Shown here one piece after another: positions 8,989 through 17,636 of a stretch of DNA of 64,000 nucleotides (positions within the stretch are counted from its first letter, which is position 1; the number at the start of each line of letters is the position of its first letter). A program made the position numbers and the translations under genes. This DNA comes from Albibacterium profundi (lineage in GTDB: Bacteria; Bacteroidota; Bacteroidia; Sphingobacteriales; Sphingobacteriaceae): positions 310,001 to 374,000 of the forward strand of contig NZ_JBBVGT010000003.1 in the NCBI RefSeq assembly GCF_042159835.1. Reading direction: 5' to 3'. The notes beneath the pieces are model-generated. The model saw only the letters and a list, made by a program, of their open reading frames with translations. It made no database searches and was not told where the DNA came from.

Positions 8989-9102
8989 TCCGACTTTTAT
9001 ACCATTTCTACCTACTCCCAACCCTTCCAATGGCTAGGCTAGTGGCCTATCTTTGTATTGTAATTGATTGATAACCATTTAAATATAAAGAAAGGAACTA
9101 TA
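8989..9102 (+). promoter_or_regulatory. promoter-leader, copy 1 of a 114-bp duplication
   Basis: This segment has a second copy of identical length at 11197-11310, each ending at an ATG followed by AAAAC. Conserved blocks are TCCGACTTTT-TACCATTTCT near the 5' end, the -7 box TATCTTTG at 9048-9055 followed by TATTGTAA, and the ribosome-binding leader AATATAAAGAAAGGAAC. The roughly 20 bp before the -7 box differ between copies. The block likely holds promoter, operator and translation signal for the HMA gene. Confidence 0.8.
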
Positions 9103-9324
9103 ATGAAAACGATAAAATTTCAGTTGGAAGAATTAACCTGTCCATCGTGTATCAATAAAATCGAAAGCGTTCTTAACCGAGAAAGCGGCGTATACGAGGC
9201 CAAGGTACTATTTAATTCAAGCAAAGTAAAAGTAGACTACAATGAAGATGAAGTTCAGCCACAAAAGCTAGCATCCATCATCGAGAAACTCGGTTACCCC
9301 GTACTGTCTCCACGTACTTTTTAA
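9103..9324 (+). CDS. heavy-metal-associated (HMA) domain protein, CPSC type
   Basis: This 73-aa single-domain protein has the ferredoxin-like HMA fold of metallochaperones. The metal site is LTCPSCINKIES near residues 9-20, with CPSC replacing the common CxxC of the GMTCxxC context. The beta-alpha-beta pattern continues with GVYEAKVLFNSSKVKVDY and ends IIEKLGYPVLS. The ATG at 9103 is chosen because it follows AAAGAAAGGAAC in the conserved leader, whereas an in-frame TTG at 9064 lies inside that leader. The ATPase gene starts 19 bp downstream and lacks its own HMA domain, so this protein probably delivers metal to it or senses for it. Metal identity is unknown. Confidence 0.9.
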   Translation: MKTIKFQLEELTCPSCINKIESVLNRESGVYEAKVLFNSSKVKVDYNEDEVQPQKLASIIEKLGYPVLSPRTF

Positions 9325-9343
9325 TCACTAATCAAACTAAAAC

Positions 9344-11275
9344 ATGAAAAGCATAACAAAAAATAGATTAACATTCTTATCGGGTGGTCTACTCATGGCC
9401 GCCCTGATAAGTTACCTCATCAGCCCAGGCAGTCCAACACAAGACATCCTGCTGATCATCGCATCCGTCATAGCCGGATATCCCATTGCCGTCAAAGCTA
9501 TCCAAGCCTTGCGGATGAAAGCCTTTAGTATTGATTTATTGGTAACCATTGCCGTCGTAGGCGCCATGATTATTGGCGAATACACCGAGTCTGCCGTCGT
9601 TACCTTCCTTTTCCTTTTTGGTGACTACCTCGAAGGGCGCACCCTTCGGAAAACCAGATCCTCCTTGCGTTCACTCATCAATATGGCACCCTTGGAAGCC
9701 ACCATCCTGAAAGAGGGTAAGCGAATCACCGTTCCAGCCGATGAAGTAGAAAAAGGCGATACCGTCATCGTACAGCCGGGCGGGCGAATACCTGTAGACG
9801 GCACCGTCATTTCAGGTAACGCATTGATCAATGAAGCAGCCATTACCGGTGAATCCATTCCTGTTGAGAAGCATGCCGGCGACCCCGTGTTCAGCAGTAC
9901 CACTTCAGATAATGGCTACCTTGAAATCGCCGCTGAAAAAGTAGGAGAGGACACCACCTTCTCCAAGATTATCGAATTGGTTGAAGAAGCACAAGAAACC
10001 AAAGCCAAGACACAGAAATTCATGGAGCGCTTTGCCAAGTATTACACACCGGGCATAATCATACTCGCTCTACTCGTTTGGACCATCACACAAGACGTCC
10101 ACCTTGCGCTCACCTTCTTGGTCATCGCCTGTCCGGGAGCTCTCGTTATTTCTGTACCAGTATCTATCGTAGCCGGGATCGGTAATGGAGCTAAAAACGG
10201 TATCCTTATCAAGGGTGGTGACAAGATGGAAAACCTGGCCAAGGTCAATGCCATCGTTTTTGATAAAACAGGTACCCTAACCAAAGGTAAGCCCGAAGTA
10301 ACCGCCATCAAGACGATAGGGATTTCCGAAGACGAACTACTCACCCTAGCTGCCGAAGTAGAAGTGGTATCCGAACACCATTTAGGAAAAACCATTGTCA
10401 AAAAAGCAACGGAACGAGGTCTATCGCTTCGACAGCAGCCAAGTGAAACCAACATTATGAAAGGACATGGATTAAGAGCTCGGTTGGCTGATCAAGCAGT
10501 CTATATAGGAAACAGCTCAGGTGCAAAAAAGCTCGGAATTTCAATTGACGACAAACTGAGTACATACATGTTGAAACAAGAAGAACGAGGAAATACCGCG
10601 GTGCTAGTCGCCCGCCAAAACACCGTAATCGGCGTCATTTCCATTGCCGATCAGATTCGCGATGAAGCCTATGACTCCTTGGCCCAATTACGTGACAGTG
10701 GCATCAAGCGTACCGTTATGCTCACCGGCGATAACAAGCAGGTCGCAGACCAAGTAGCCTCCCAACTAGGAATCAACCAAGTATTTGCCGAGCTATTACC
10801 ACAAGACAAAGTAGACAAAGTAAAAACCTGTAAGAAATCGGGAACCAAGCTTGCCATGGTAGGCGATGGCATTAATGACGCACCAGCGATCGCCACCGCA
10901 GATGTTGGTATTGCCATGGGCGGCACGGCTACTGATGTTACCATGCAGACAGCCGATGTTATACTCATGTCAGATAAGCTCGATAAATTACCATACGCTA
11001 TCAATTTAGCGAAGGCCACCATCCGCAACATGAAGCAGAACACCTACCTATCTCTAATCACCGTTGCCATCCTCCTGGTAGGTGTACTCACCGATTACGT
11101 CCATCTAGCATCAGGCATGTTGATCCACGAGTTGAGCGTACTTCTGGTCATTCTGAACGCCCTACGACTCGTACGTTTTCCGAAGTACCAGTTGAATCCG
11201 ACTTTTGTACCATTTCTCCCTACTCTTAGACCTTCCGTACAGACGGAAAAGGAGCTATGTTTGTATTGTAAATAA
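9344..11275 (+). CDS. P1B-type heavy-metal-translocating ATPase with CPG motif
   Basis: This 643-aa P-type ATPase has the TGES actuator loop at 168-171, the phosphorylation site DKTGT at 307-311 and the hinge GDGINDAPA. It lacks a fused N-terminal HMA domain. Three metal-selectivity positions are odd. The transmembrane CPC/SPC motif reads CPG at 263-265, the nucleotide-domain SEHP motif reads SEHH at 343-346, and the last helix has HELS where zinc pumps carry Asp-Ser-Gly. It therefore does not fit the standard copper or zinc/cadmium groups. The C-terminal tail beyond VRFPKYQ is encoded by the second copy of the duplicated promoter region and is probably not conserved. Confidence 0.93.
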   Translation: MKSITKNRLTFLSGGLLMAALISYLISPGSPTQDILLIIASVIAGYPIAVKAIQALRMKAFSIDLLVTIAVVGAMIIGEYTESAVVTFLFLFGDYLEGRTLRKTRSSLRSLINMAPLEATILKEGKRITVPADEVEKGDTVIVQPGGRIPVDGTVISGNALINEAAITGESIPVEKHAGDPVFSSTTSDNGYLEIAAEKVGEDTTFSKIIELVEEAQETKAKTQKFMERFAKYYTPGIIILALLVWTITQDVHLALTFLVIACPGALVISVPVSIVAGIGNGAKNGILIKGGDKMENLAKVNAIVFDKTGTLTKGKPEVTAIKTIGISEDELLTLAAEVEVVSEHHLGKTIVKKATERGLSLRQQPSETNIMKGHGLRARLADQAVYIGNSSGAKKLGISIDDKLSTYMLKQEERGNTAVLVARQNTVIGVISIADQIRDEAYDSLAQLRDSGIKRTVMLTGDNKQVADQVASQLGINQVFAELLPQDKVDKVKTCKKSGTKLAMVGDGINDAPAIATADVGIAMGGTATDVTMQTADVILMSDKLDKLPYAINLAKATIRNMKQNTYLSLITVAILLVGVLTDYVHLASGMLIHELSVLLVILNALRLVRFPKYQLNPTFVPFLPTLRPSVQTEKELCLYCK

Positions 11276-11310
11276 CTGATAATCATAAAAATATAAAGAA
11301 AGGAACTATA
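11197..11310 (+). promoter_or_regulatory. promoter-leader, copy 2 of a 114-bp duplication
   Basis: This is the second copy of the leader at 8989-9102. Its first 79 bp overlap the 3' end of the ATPase gene. The -7 box TATGTTTG is at 11256-11263, and just upstream is a perfect dyad TTCCGT-ACAG-ACGGAA at 11233-11248, which is absent from copy 1. The leader ends in the same AAAGAAAGGAAC ribosome-binding region. It should drive the DUF6448 gene separately from the ATPase. Confidence 0.8.
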
Positions 11311-11907
11311 ATGAAAACATTAAATCATCTCAAGAAATTATTTGGCAAAACCGCCATGCTATTAGCCGCATTCATGCTCGCATTCAGTATGCCCATTTAC
11401 GCCCACTGTGACTCATATGACGGCCCTGTAATTCAAGACGCATTAAAAGCATTAAATAAAGGCGAAGTAAGCTACATCATGAAATGGATTGAAGAAGAAC
11501 ATGAAAACGAAATCAAAAATCTATTTAAGAAAACCGTAGCCTTAAAGAACGAAGACGCGGAAGTCTACAAGATTGTAGAAAAGCACTTTCTTGAAACTTT
11601 AGTCCGCGTACACCGTGAAGGCGAAGGCGCTGCCTTTACCGGACTAAAACCCGCCGGTTCTGCAACCCCCATCATACAGATGGCCGACAAGTCCATTGCC
11701 GATGAAAGTGTAAACAGCTTACTGACTAATCTCGACAAACATATCCGAACTGTGATTGCTGAGAAGTACGAGAAAGTAAACGCATTGAGCAAAGTAAAAG
11801 ACAACTCAATCGAAGAGGGAAGAGCCTACGTAGCAGCCTATGTAGACTATACCCACACCCTAGAAGCCATTGAAGGGGCACTGGCTGGCGGCGCACATCG
11901 CCATTAA
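11311..11907 (+). CDS. secreted DUF6448 family protein
   Basis: This 198-aa protein matches DUF6448, a family of unknown function. A signal peptide (MLLAAFMLAFSMPIYA) has a likely cleavage after Ala31, leaving a mature N-terminus H-C-D-S-Y-D-G-P. Family motifs VRVHREGEGA and FTGLKPAG follow at about 102-120. The rest is mostly helical and the protein ends GGAHRH. The HCDxxDG start resembles the HCDLPCG nickel hook of Ni-superoxide dismutase except that the second Cys is Asp. Together with the neighbouring metal pump this suggests a periplasmic metalloprotein, but no function is established. A terminator follows the gene. Confidence 0.85.
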   Translation: MKTLNHLKKLFGKTAMLLAAFMLAFSMPIYAHCDSYDGPVIQDALKALNKGEVSYIMKWIEEEHENEIKNLFKKTVALKNEDAEVYKIVEKHFLETLVRVHREGEGAAFTGLKPAGSATPIIQMADKSIADESVNSLLTNLDKHIRTVIAEKYEKVNALSKVKDNSIEEGRAYVAAYVDYTHTLEAIEGALAGGAHRH

Positions 11908-11939
11908 TATTTCAAAATCATACAATAAATAAACCTAGA

Positions 11940-11969
11940 AGCAGCACGACGGAAGTTGTGCTGTTTTTT
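11940..11969 (+). terminator. rho-independent terminator after DUF6448 gene
   Basis: An inverted repeat with arms AGCAGCAC and GTGCTGT around a loop of about ten bases is followed by a run of T. It closes the metal cassette. Confidence 0.85.
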
Positions 11970-12021
11970 ACTTTGAAGATTATTTATTGCTATTTTTGAT
12001 TGATACTAAAACAAACCAAGC

Positions 12022-12804
12022 ATGAAAAACCTACTCATGATTTTATTCATGCTGCCGACTTTTGTGTTTGGACAGCAATTTCTTTGGTCAACAACCAATG
12101 ATGGAGAGTTGAAAGACAAGAACATCAATAACATTTCAGTAGACGCGGTATTAGATAAAGTACTGAGTTATTATGACTTCTATAATTACTATCACGATAT
12201 GACTGGGTTTACCATAGATGGTCTTAAAGAATTTATCGAAACCGACCCCAAAGCAGCCAAGTCGATACAATGGAAGCCAACAATGAAATTTGACAAACCG
12301 ACTGCCTTTGCATTCAAAGGTAATGATGGTTATGGTTCTTATGTTATCGTTATGCTAATGCAACAGGAAAACGTCGATTTATTGATGTTCTCTAATGATA
12401 TTGGACAAGGAGTGGAATCAACAAATTATGGACATCGGGAAAAATTTATTAGCTGGTTTCATTCTTTCTGGAGATATGGTGAAATTAGTTATACTAGTGA
12501 AGGCGGTGATCCTTTATTAGCTGATTATGGTTATGCAACAACAAGACTAGAAAACCGACGATTTATTGTAGCGCCGAAAATTGAAGATGATGGTGAGTTC
12601 TCAGGGAAAGTCGCTGTAGAAATTCGTGTAGATCGTGAAGGAAAGGTATTGTCCGCTAGAGCAGGTGTACGAGGAACCACGATATCAGATAATGCTTTAT
12701 ATGAAAGGTGTGAGCGAGCTGTTTTAGGAGCACAGTTAAATCAGGTAGAAATGGCACCTTCTATACAGACAGGTGTTATTGTATTTAATTTTAAATTGAA
12801 GTAA
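12022..12804 (+). CDS. secreted protein with TonB C-terminal-like domain
   Basis: This 260-aa protein has a signal peptide (MKNLLMILFMLPTFVFGQ). The middle part is not recognised. The last 70 residues, with GKVAVEIRVDREGKVLSARAG and ending GVIVFNFKLK, follow the pattern of the TonB C-terminal domain that is often found as a stand-alone periplasmic module in Bacteroidetes. It lacks the N-terminal membrane anchor and proline-rich span of a true TonB, so energy coupling is not implied. It sits just before the defence island. Confidence 0.75.
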   Translation: MKNLLMILFMLPTFVFGQQFLWSTTNDGELKDKNINNISVDAVLDKVLSYYDFYNYYHDMTGFTIDGLKEFIETDPKAAKSIQWKPTMKFDKPTAFAFKGNDGYGSYVIVMLMQQENVDLLMFSNDIGQGVESTNYGHREKFISWFHSFWRYGEISYTSEGGDPLLADYGYATTRLENRRFIVAPKIEDDGEFSGKVAVEIRVDREGKVLSARAGVRGTTISDNALYERCERAVLGAQLNQVEMAPSIQTGVIVFNFKLK

Positions 12805-12964
12805 TTTATTTAACTCGGTAATGATTACTATGTAACAAATGTTCGTTGAATTTGCTACAATGTATTGAAACTACCGTTTTAATATACCCAGTTATAAGTA
12901 TCAAAAATTGCTTATAGTGTAATATCTTTATAATCTACAACCTAACCATTGTACTAAACCTAAC

Positions 12965-14203
12965 ATGATTTCACTCTATTGTCCTGTATGTTTGAAGGGA
13001 GGGTCATACGAAAATCTATTGATCCATCTATATCATCATGGTTATGACGATATCCAAGCTAATATTTTGCTCAATTACGATAAAACTTATAAGGGTTTAA
13101 TTGATCATTTTGACTTGAAATTGCCAGAAGTAGATCAGCGAGATGAACGGTTTATTTTCTATAGCAAGTTCTTATGTGAAATGTATGATTTTTTTCGACC
13201 ATTACCATCGGAACATGCAAATTTACGTGTTGAAAAAGATATTATAGAACTGGTAAAGGTTTACAGAGAAGTTTTGGGTTGCAAGATTTTTAAAATTAAA
13301 GAAAAATTGAAGGGTTCTGGATATGTGACAGATATTGATAAATATGAATTCATCGTGTTATCAGAGATTTACAAAGAAGTAGTTGATTATCAAGAACAAC
13401 TATCACAACCGCCCTCCGGGTCAGTTTTGTATCCAAGAGCAATAAAAAGAGGATCTGAATATTTGGTCAGCTGGGATCATATTGAATTTAAGGAAAAGAA
13501 GGTTACAGTTTCAGTCCATGAAGTTGACAGAAAATCTATTATCGATGTTTCATCTTCCCAAGAGCTTCTTAACTATATCAAGGAAGACTATTTTAAGGTC
13601 CGCTTCAAGGGCGAATATTTTAGGTTAAATTTTACTGATAATAGGAAAAGGGATTTGTCCGAGTCAACTGTTTCGGATATCGAGGATTTGCTTCGGGCGA
13701 ATTCAAAGGACATTTCAAAAATGTTAAAAAATATCCGATTTAAAGGAAAACCTTTACACGGGACAGGTGAAATCAAGCCCACAGTTGTTGATAGGGGCGA
13801 TAGTAGATTTATAAAAAATAAACATGAATATATTCAATTGGCAGTAAGTTATTGCAGGGGGAACGACAAGGTGTACTCTATCAAAGAACATTATAATGGA
13901 AGAGAGGAAGGAGCTATAATAATTGAATATAAGCGCTCTAATCACACATATCTATTAGTAGAAAATGAGAACAAAGATAGGAGTGCACATTTATTTGCAT
14001 TTGACAAAAAATCAATGAATAACGTTGAACAAGTTTGTGCTTATTATACGTCTGACAAAGAAAATAAGCGAGGCTTGATTAAGGGTCGACTAATCGATTT
14101 TAAAAAGGATTTTAACACTTCATTCGACGTCAAAACTCTTTATCATTCCGACATTGAAAAATACAAAGACTATCTTCTAGAGTATCTCAATATAATCGGA
14201 TAA
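12965..14203 (+). CDS. unknown protein with C2H2-like N-terminus, head of defence island
   Basis: I do not recognise this 412-aa protein. It begins with a zinc-finger-like pattern, C6-x2-C9 followed by H21 and H24/H25, in the first 25 residues. The middle is charged and helical. Residues about 280-390 look like a separate alpha/beta domain, with GAIIIEYKRSNHTYLLVENENK and a Lys-rich end. The composition is AT-rich like the following genes. It stands 85 bp upstream of hsdM on the same strand, so it could be an accessory or independent antiphage gene. The C-terminal domain might be nuclease-like, but no complete PD-(D/E)xK motif can be named. Confidence 0.7.
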   Translation: MISLYCPVCLKGGSYENLLIHLYHHGYDDIQANILLNYDKTYKGLIDHFDLKLPEVDQRDERFIFYSKFLCEMYDFFRPLPSEHANLRVEKDIIELVKVYREVLGCKIFKIKEKLKGSGYVTDIDKYEFIVLSEIYKEVVDYQEQLSQPPSGSVLYPRAIKRGSEYLVSWDHIEFKEKKVTVSVHEVDRKSIIDVSSSQELLNYIKEDYFKVRFKGEYFRLNFTDNRKRDLSESTVSDIEDLLRANSKDISKMLKNIRFKGKPLHGTGEIKPTVVDRGDSRFIKNKHEYIQLAVSYCRGNDKVYSIKEHYNGREEGAIIIEYKRSNHTYLLVENENKDRSAHLFAFDKKSMNNVEQVCAYYTSDKENKRGLIKGRLIDFKKDFNTSFDVKTLYHSDIEKYKDYLLEYLNIIG

Positions 14204-14288
14204 GCCTTTCGTAATATATATTGCTATTCAATCAAAAAAGGGCTATTTTGCATGCAATAAACCATGCTTATCTGCTATTTAAAAAAAA

Positions 14289-16628
14289 ATGACACAAACT
14301 TCTCACAATAAACTCGTTAGCTTCATTTGGTCTATCGCCGATGATTGCTTACGGGATGTATACGTACGAGGGAAATACCGCGATATCATATTGCCCTTTG
14401 TTGTATTAAGACGAATAGATTCTTTGCTAAAGCCTACTAAAGAAGCGGTGCTGGAAGAGGTACGCTTCCAAAAGGAAGATCTAGGGCAGGTGGAGTTAGA
14501 TCCAAAAGGATTGCAGGACGCCGCCGGGTATGTGTTTTATAACACATCCACCTGGACTATGGAAAAATTGAAAGGGACTGCGACGAATTCTCAACAAAAG
14601 TTGGTAGCAAATTTTGAAGAATACCTAAACGGCTTTTCAAGAAATGTTAAAGAGATCGTTGAGAAATTCAACCTCTCCGCACAAGTACGCCATATGGCCT
14701 CAAAAGATGTCTTGCTAGATGTATTAGAGAAATTCACCTCACCTTATATTAATCTAACACCTGTTGAGACGAATGATCCAGAGGGGCGGCCGTTACCAGC
14801 CTTATCTAATCTAGGGATGGGTTATGTGTTCGAAGAGTTGATTCGGAAATTCAATGAAGAAAACAATGAAGAAGCCGGAGAACACTTCACACCACGTGAG
14901 GTAATTCAACTGATGACCCACTTGGTATTTGAACCTCTGAAAGGAAATCTTCCGAAGATTATTACCATCTATGATCCGGCTTGTGGTTCAGGAGGGATGC
15001 TTACCGAGAGTGAAAATTATTTAATTGAAGACGAAAACTTTCAGTATAAAGGGGACGTGTATCTCTATGGTAAGGAAATCAACGATGAAACCTATGCCAT
15101 CTGTAAATCGGATATGATGATAAAGGGCAAAGACCCTGAAAATATCCGCGTAGGTTCAACCCTGTCAACCAACGAGTTTTCCGATACAAGGTTTGACTTT
15201 ATGCTTTCCAATCCGCCATACGGTAAGTCTTGGTCATCTGAGCAGAAATACATTAGGGACGGAAGAGACGTCATCGATTCTAGATTTCAGATCAAACTCA
15301 AAGATTACTGGGGAAATTGGGAAACGGTTGATGCAACCCCTCGTTCATCAGACGGGCAGTTGCTTTTCCTGATGGAAATGGTAGACAAAATGAAAGCTCC
15401 AACTGCCAATAAGATCGGTAGTCGCATCGCTTCGGTACATAACGGTTCGTCTTTATTTACGGGCGATGCAGGTTCTGGAGAATCCAATATAAGACGCTAT
15501 ATCATCGAGAACGACCTGCTTGACGCTATCGTTCAATTGCCGAATAACCTCTTTTATAACACGGGAATAACCACCTATATCTGGTTATTAAACAACAATA
15601 AACCAGCAGAACGCAAAGGCTTCGTTCAACTCTTAGACGCAAATAAACTCTATCGCAAACTGCGCAAGAATCTTGGCAACAAAAACTCAGAGTTCGCTCC
15701 AGAGCAAATCACTGAGATCGTAAACGCCTATTTAGAAAACAAAGAAAGCAGTGAACCAGATTCCTTATTGCAAGTTAAGCGTTTCAAGAACGCAGACTTC
15801 GGTTATTATAAAGTTAACATCGAGCGACCAAAAAGGCTACGATCTCAGTTTACCAACAATGCTTTAGAAAGCCTTCGTTTTGACAAAGGTATGCAAGTTC
15901 CGATGCGAGCACTCTTTGAGACCTATGGCGATTTGGTGTATACCGACTTATCGACACATGCAGAGGAAATACAAAAGCGCAATGAAGCAGAAGATTGGGG
16001 TCTAAACAAAAAACAAGTAGCTAAACTACTGGATCTAAATACTTGGGAGAAACCCAAAGCACTCTATGATGCCGCATTGCAGTTATGGACGAGCATCGGC
16101 GATGAAGTAATGACTGATTTCAATGCCCTAACAGAAAAGGTAGATGATCTCGTTAAAAAGGATAAGCTTGGCCTAAGTGCCGCAGAGAAGAAAGCCATTC
16201 TCAATTCTATCAGTGAATACGATTCCGAAGCAGAGAAGGTTATCAAGAAAATAGAAAAACTATCTGGTGATAAGCTAGGCAAACTCTTAAATCGCTTGGG
16301 TTGCCAAGAAGAGGAACTGGAACTGTTTGGTTATTATCCAACCGCAAATCCCAATGAATATATAACCTATGAAACCGATAGTGACCTTCGTGACACCGAG
16401 CAGATTCCTCTAGACGATACCATCTCAGATTACTTTATTCGGGAGGTACAACCCCATGTTCCTGAAGCGTGGATTAATTTGGATAGTGTAAAGATTGGTT
16501 ATGAAATATCGTTCAATAAGTACTTCTATCAGCACACGCCTTTGCGTAGTCTAGCTGAAGTAAAGGAAGACCTTTTGGCTCTAGAACGAAAAGCAGATGG
16601 TTTGTTGAATGACATTCTAAACTTCTAA
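14289..16628 (+). CDS. hsdM: type I restriction-modification DNA methyltransferase subunit HsdM
   Basis: This 779-aa N6-adenine methyltransferase subunit modifies DNA at sites chosen by HsdS and is part of the restriction complex. The N-terminal helical domain starts LVSFIWSIADDCLRDVY. The SAM-binding motif DPACGSGGML is at 229-238, and the catalytic NPPY is at 308-311 in the order typical of gamma-class enzymes. The protein is longer than the roughly 500-aa classical HsdM. About 250 extra C-terminal residues, including a charged helical stretch, are characteristic of a long HsdM subgroup. The stop lies 3 bp before rhuM, so translation is probably coupled through hsdR. Confidence 0.96.
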   Translation: MTQTSHNKLVSFIWSIADDCLRDVYVRGKYRDIILPFVVLRRIDSLLKPTKEAVLEEVRFQKEDLGQVELDPKGLQDAAGYVFYNTSTWTMEKLKGTATNSQQKLVANFEEYLNGFSRNVKEIVEKFNLSAQVRHMASKDVLLDVLEKFTSPYINLTPVETNDPEGRPLPALSNLGMGYVFEELIRKFNEENNEEAGEHFTPREVIQLMTHLVFEPLKGNLPKIITIYDPACGSGGMLTESENYLIEDENFQYKGDVYLYGKEINDETYAICKSDMMIKGKDPENIRVGSTLSTNEFSDTRFDFMLSNPPYGKSWSSEQKYIRDGRDVIDSRFQIKLKDYWGNWETVDATPRSSDGQLLFLMEMVDKMKAPTANKIGSRIASVHNGSSLFTGDAGSGESNIRRYIIENDLLDAIVQLPNNLFYNTGITTYIWLLNNNKPAERKGFVQLLDANKLYRKLRKNLGNKNSEFAPEQITEIVNAYLENKESSEPDSLLQVKRFKNADFGYYKVNIERPKRLRSQFTNNALESLRFDKGMQVPMRALFETYGDLVYTDLSTHAEEIQKRNEAEDWGLNKKQVAKLLDLNTWEKPKALYDAALQLWTSIGDEVMTDFNALTEKVDDLVKKDKLGLSAAEKKAILNSISEYDSEAEKVIKKIEKLSGDKLGKLLNRLGCQEEELELFGYYPTANPNEYITYETDSDLRDTEQIPLDDTISDYFIREVQPHVPEAWINLDSVKIGYEISFNKYFYQHTPLRSLAEVKEDLLALERKADGLLNDILNF

Positions 16629-16631
16629 AGC

Positions 16632-17636
16632 ATGGATAGAGAAAGTAACCTGATCATATACCAAACAGAAGACGGTATAACGAAAATCGAAACCCGATTA
16701 GAGGATGAAACTGTTTGGTTGACACAGGCACAAATGGCTGAGTTATTTCAAAAAGCGAAGTCAACGATTAGCGAACATATCAAAAATATATTTGAGGAAG
16801 GTGAATTAGTGGAAGACGCAGTTGTTCGGAATTTCCGAACAACTGCTACAGATGGGAAAAATTACGACACCAAATTTTACAACCTCGACGTTATTATATC
16901 GGTTGGTTACCGCGTGAAAAGCTTGCAAGGAACCAAATTCCGTCAGTGGGCGACACAGCGTTTGCGTGAATACATCGTTAAGGGCTTTACCATGAACGAC
17001 GAATTGCTCAAGCAAGCAGGTGGAGGTAATTACTTTGACGAACTATTGGCGCGCATACGTGATATACGTTCTTCGGAAAAAGTGTTTTGGCGTAAGGTAT
17101 TAGATATTTATGCTACCAGTATTGATTACGACCCGAAAGCAGAAAGTTCTCAATTGTTTTTTAAGACGGTACAAAATAAAATGCATTTTGCAGCGCATGG
17201 ACAAACGGCTGCTGAAGTGATTTTTCATCGTATTTCGGCGGATAAACCGCATTTGGGATTGACGCATTTTAAAGGAGCTAAACCAACGATAGACGATGTT
17301 ACAACGGCTAAAAATTATTTGACCGAGGAGGAGTTGAATATCTTGAACCGCGTAGTGACAGCCTATCTCGAATTGGCCGAGTTGCAAGCCTTGAATCGTA
17401 AACCCATGTACATGAAAGACTGGATTGCACGTTTGGATGATTTTATTCGCATGACGGGCAATGAAGTGTTGGACAATGCTGGTACCGTAGGCCATCAGCA
17501 GATGTTGAAGAAGGCAGAACAAGCTTATGCTGCTTACAAAGTGCAAACACAAGATGAACTCTCTCGTGCTGAACAAGATTTCGTGAAATTTATAGACCAA
17601 ACCGTTAAACAGCTGGAGCAAAAGAAAAAGAACTAA
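16632..17636 (+). CDS. rhuM: RhuM family (virulence RhuM/Fic-DOC associated) protein
   Basis: This 334-aa protein matches the RhuM family, first described on a Salmonella pathogenicity island and of unproven biochemical role. Its N-terminal part (about 10-115) includes VWLTQAQMAELF, a helix-turn-helix-like start, then the variable stretch VVRNFRTTATDGKNY and the conserved FYNLDVIISVGYRVKS and FRQWATQRLREY. The C-terminal half is helical with AHGQTAAEVIFHRI. It sits between hsdM and hsdS, a placement known for this family in type I systems, and its stop overlaps the hsdS start (TAATG). A 29-nt palindrome lies within codons 63-72. Confidence 0.92.
   Translation: MDRESNLIIYQTEDGITKIETRLEDETVWLTQAQMAELFQKAKSTISEHIKNIFEEGELVEDAVVRNFRTTATDGKNYDTKFYNLDVIISVGYRVKSLQGTKFRQWATQRLREYIVKGFTMNDELLKQAGGGNYFDELLARIRDIRSSEKVFWRKVLDIYATSIDYDPKAESSQLFFKTVQNKMHFAAHGQTAAEVIFHRISADKPHLGLTHFKGAKPTIDDVTTAKNYLTEEELNILNRVVTAYLELAELQALNRKPMYMKDWIARLDDFIRMTGNEVLDNAGTVGHQQMLKKAEQAYAAYKVQTQDELSRAEQDFVKFIDQTVKQLEQKKKN
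16818..16846. repeat. 29-nt perfect palindrome inside rhuM
   Basis: The arms GCAGTTGTTCGGAA and TTCCGAACAACTGC are exact reverse complements around one central T. The sequence is in frame and encodes AVVRNFRTTA. The core is closely similar to palindrome P2 at 3987-4011. Confidence 0.92.
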
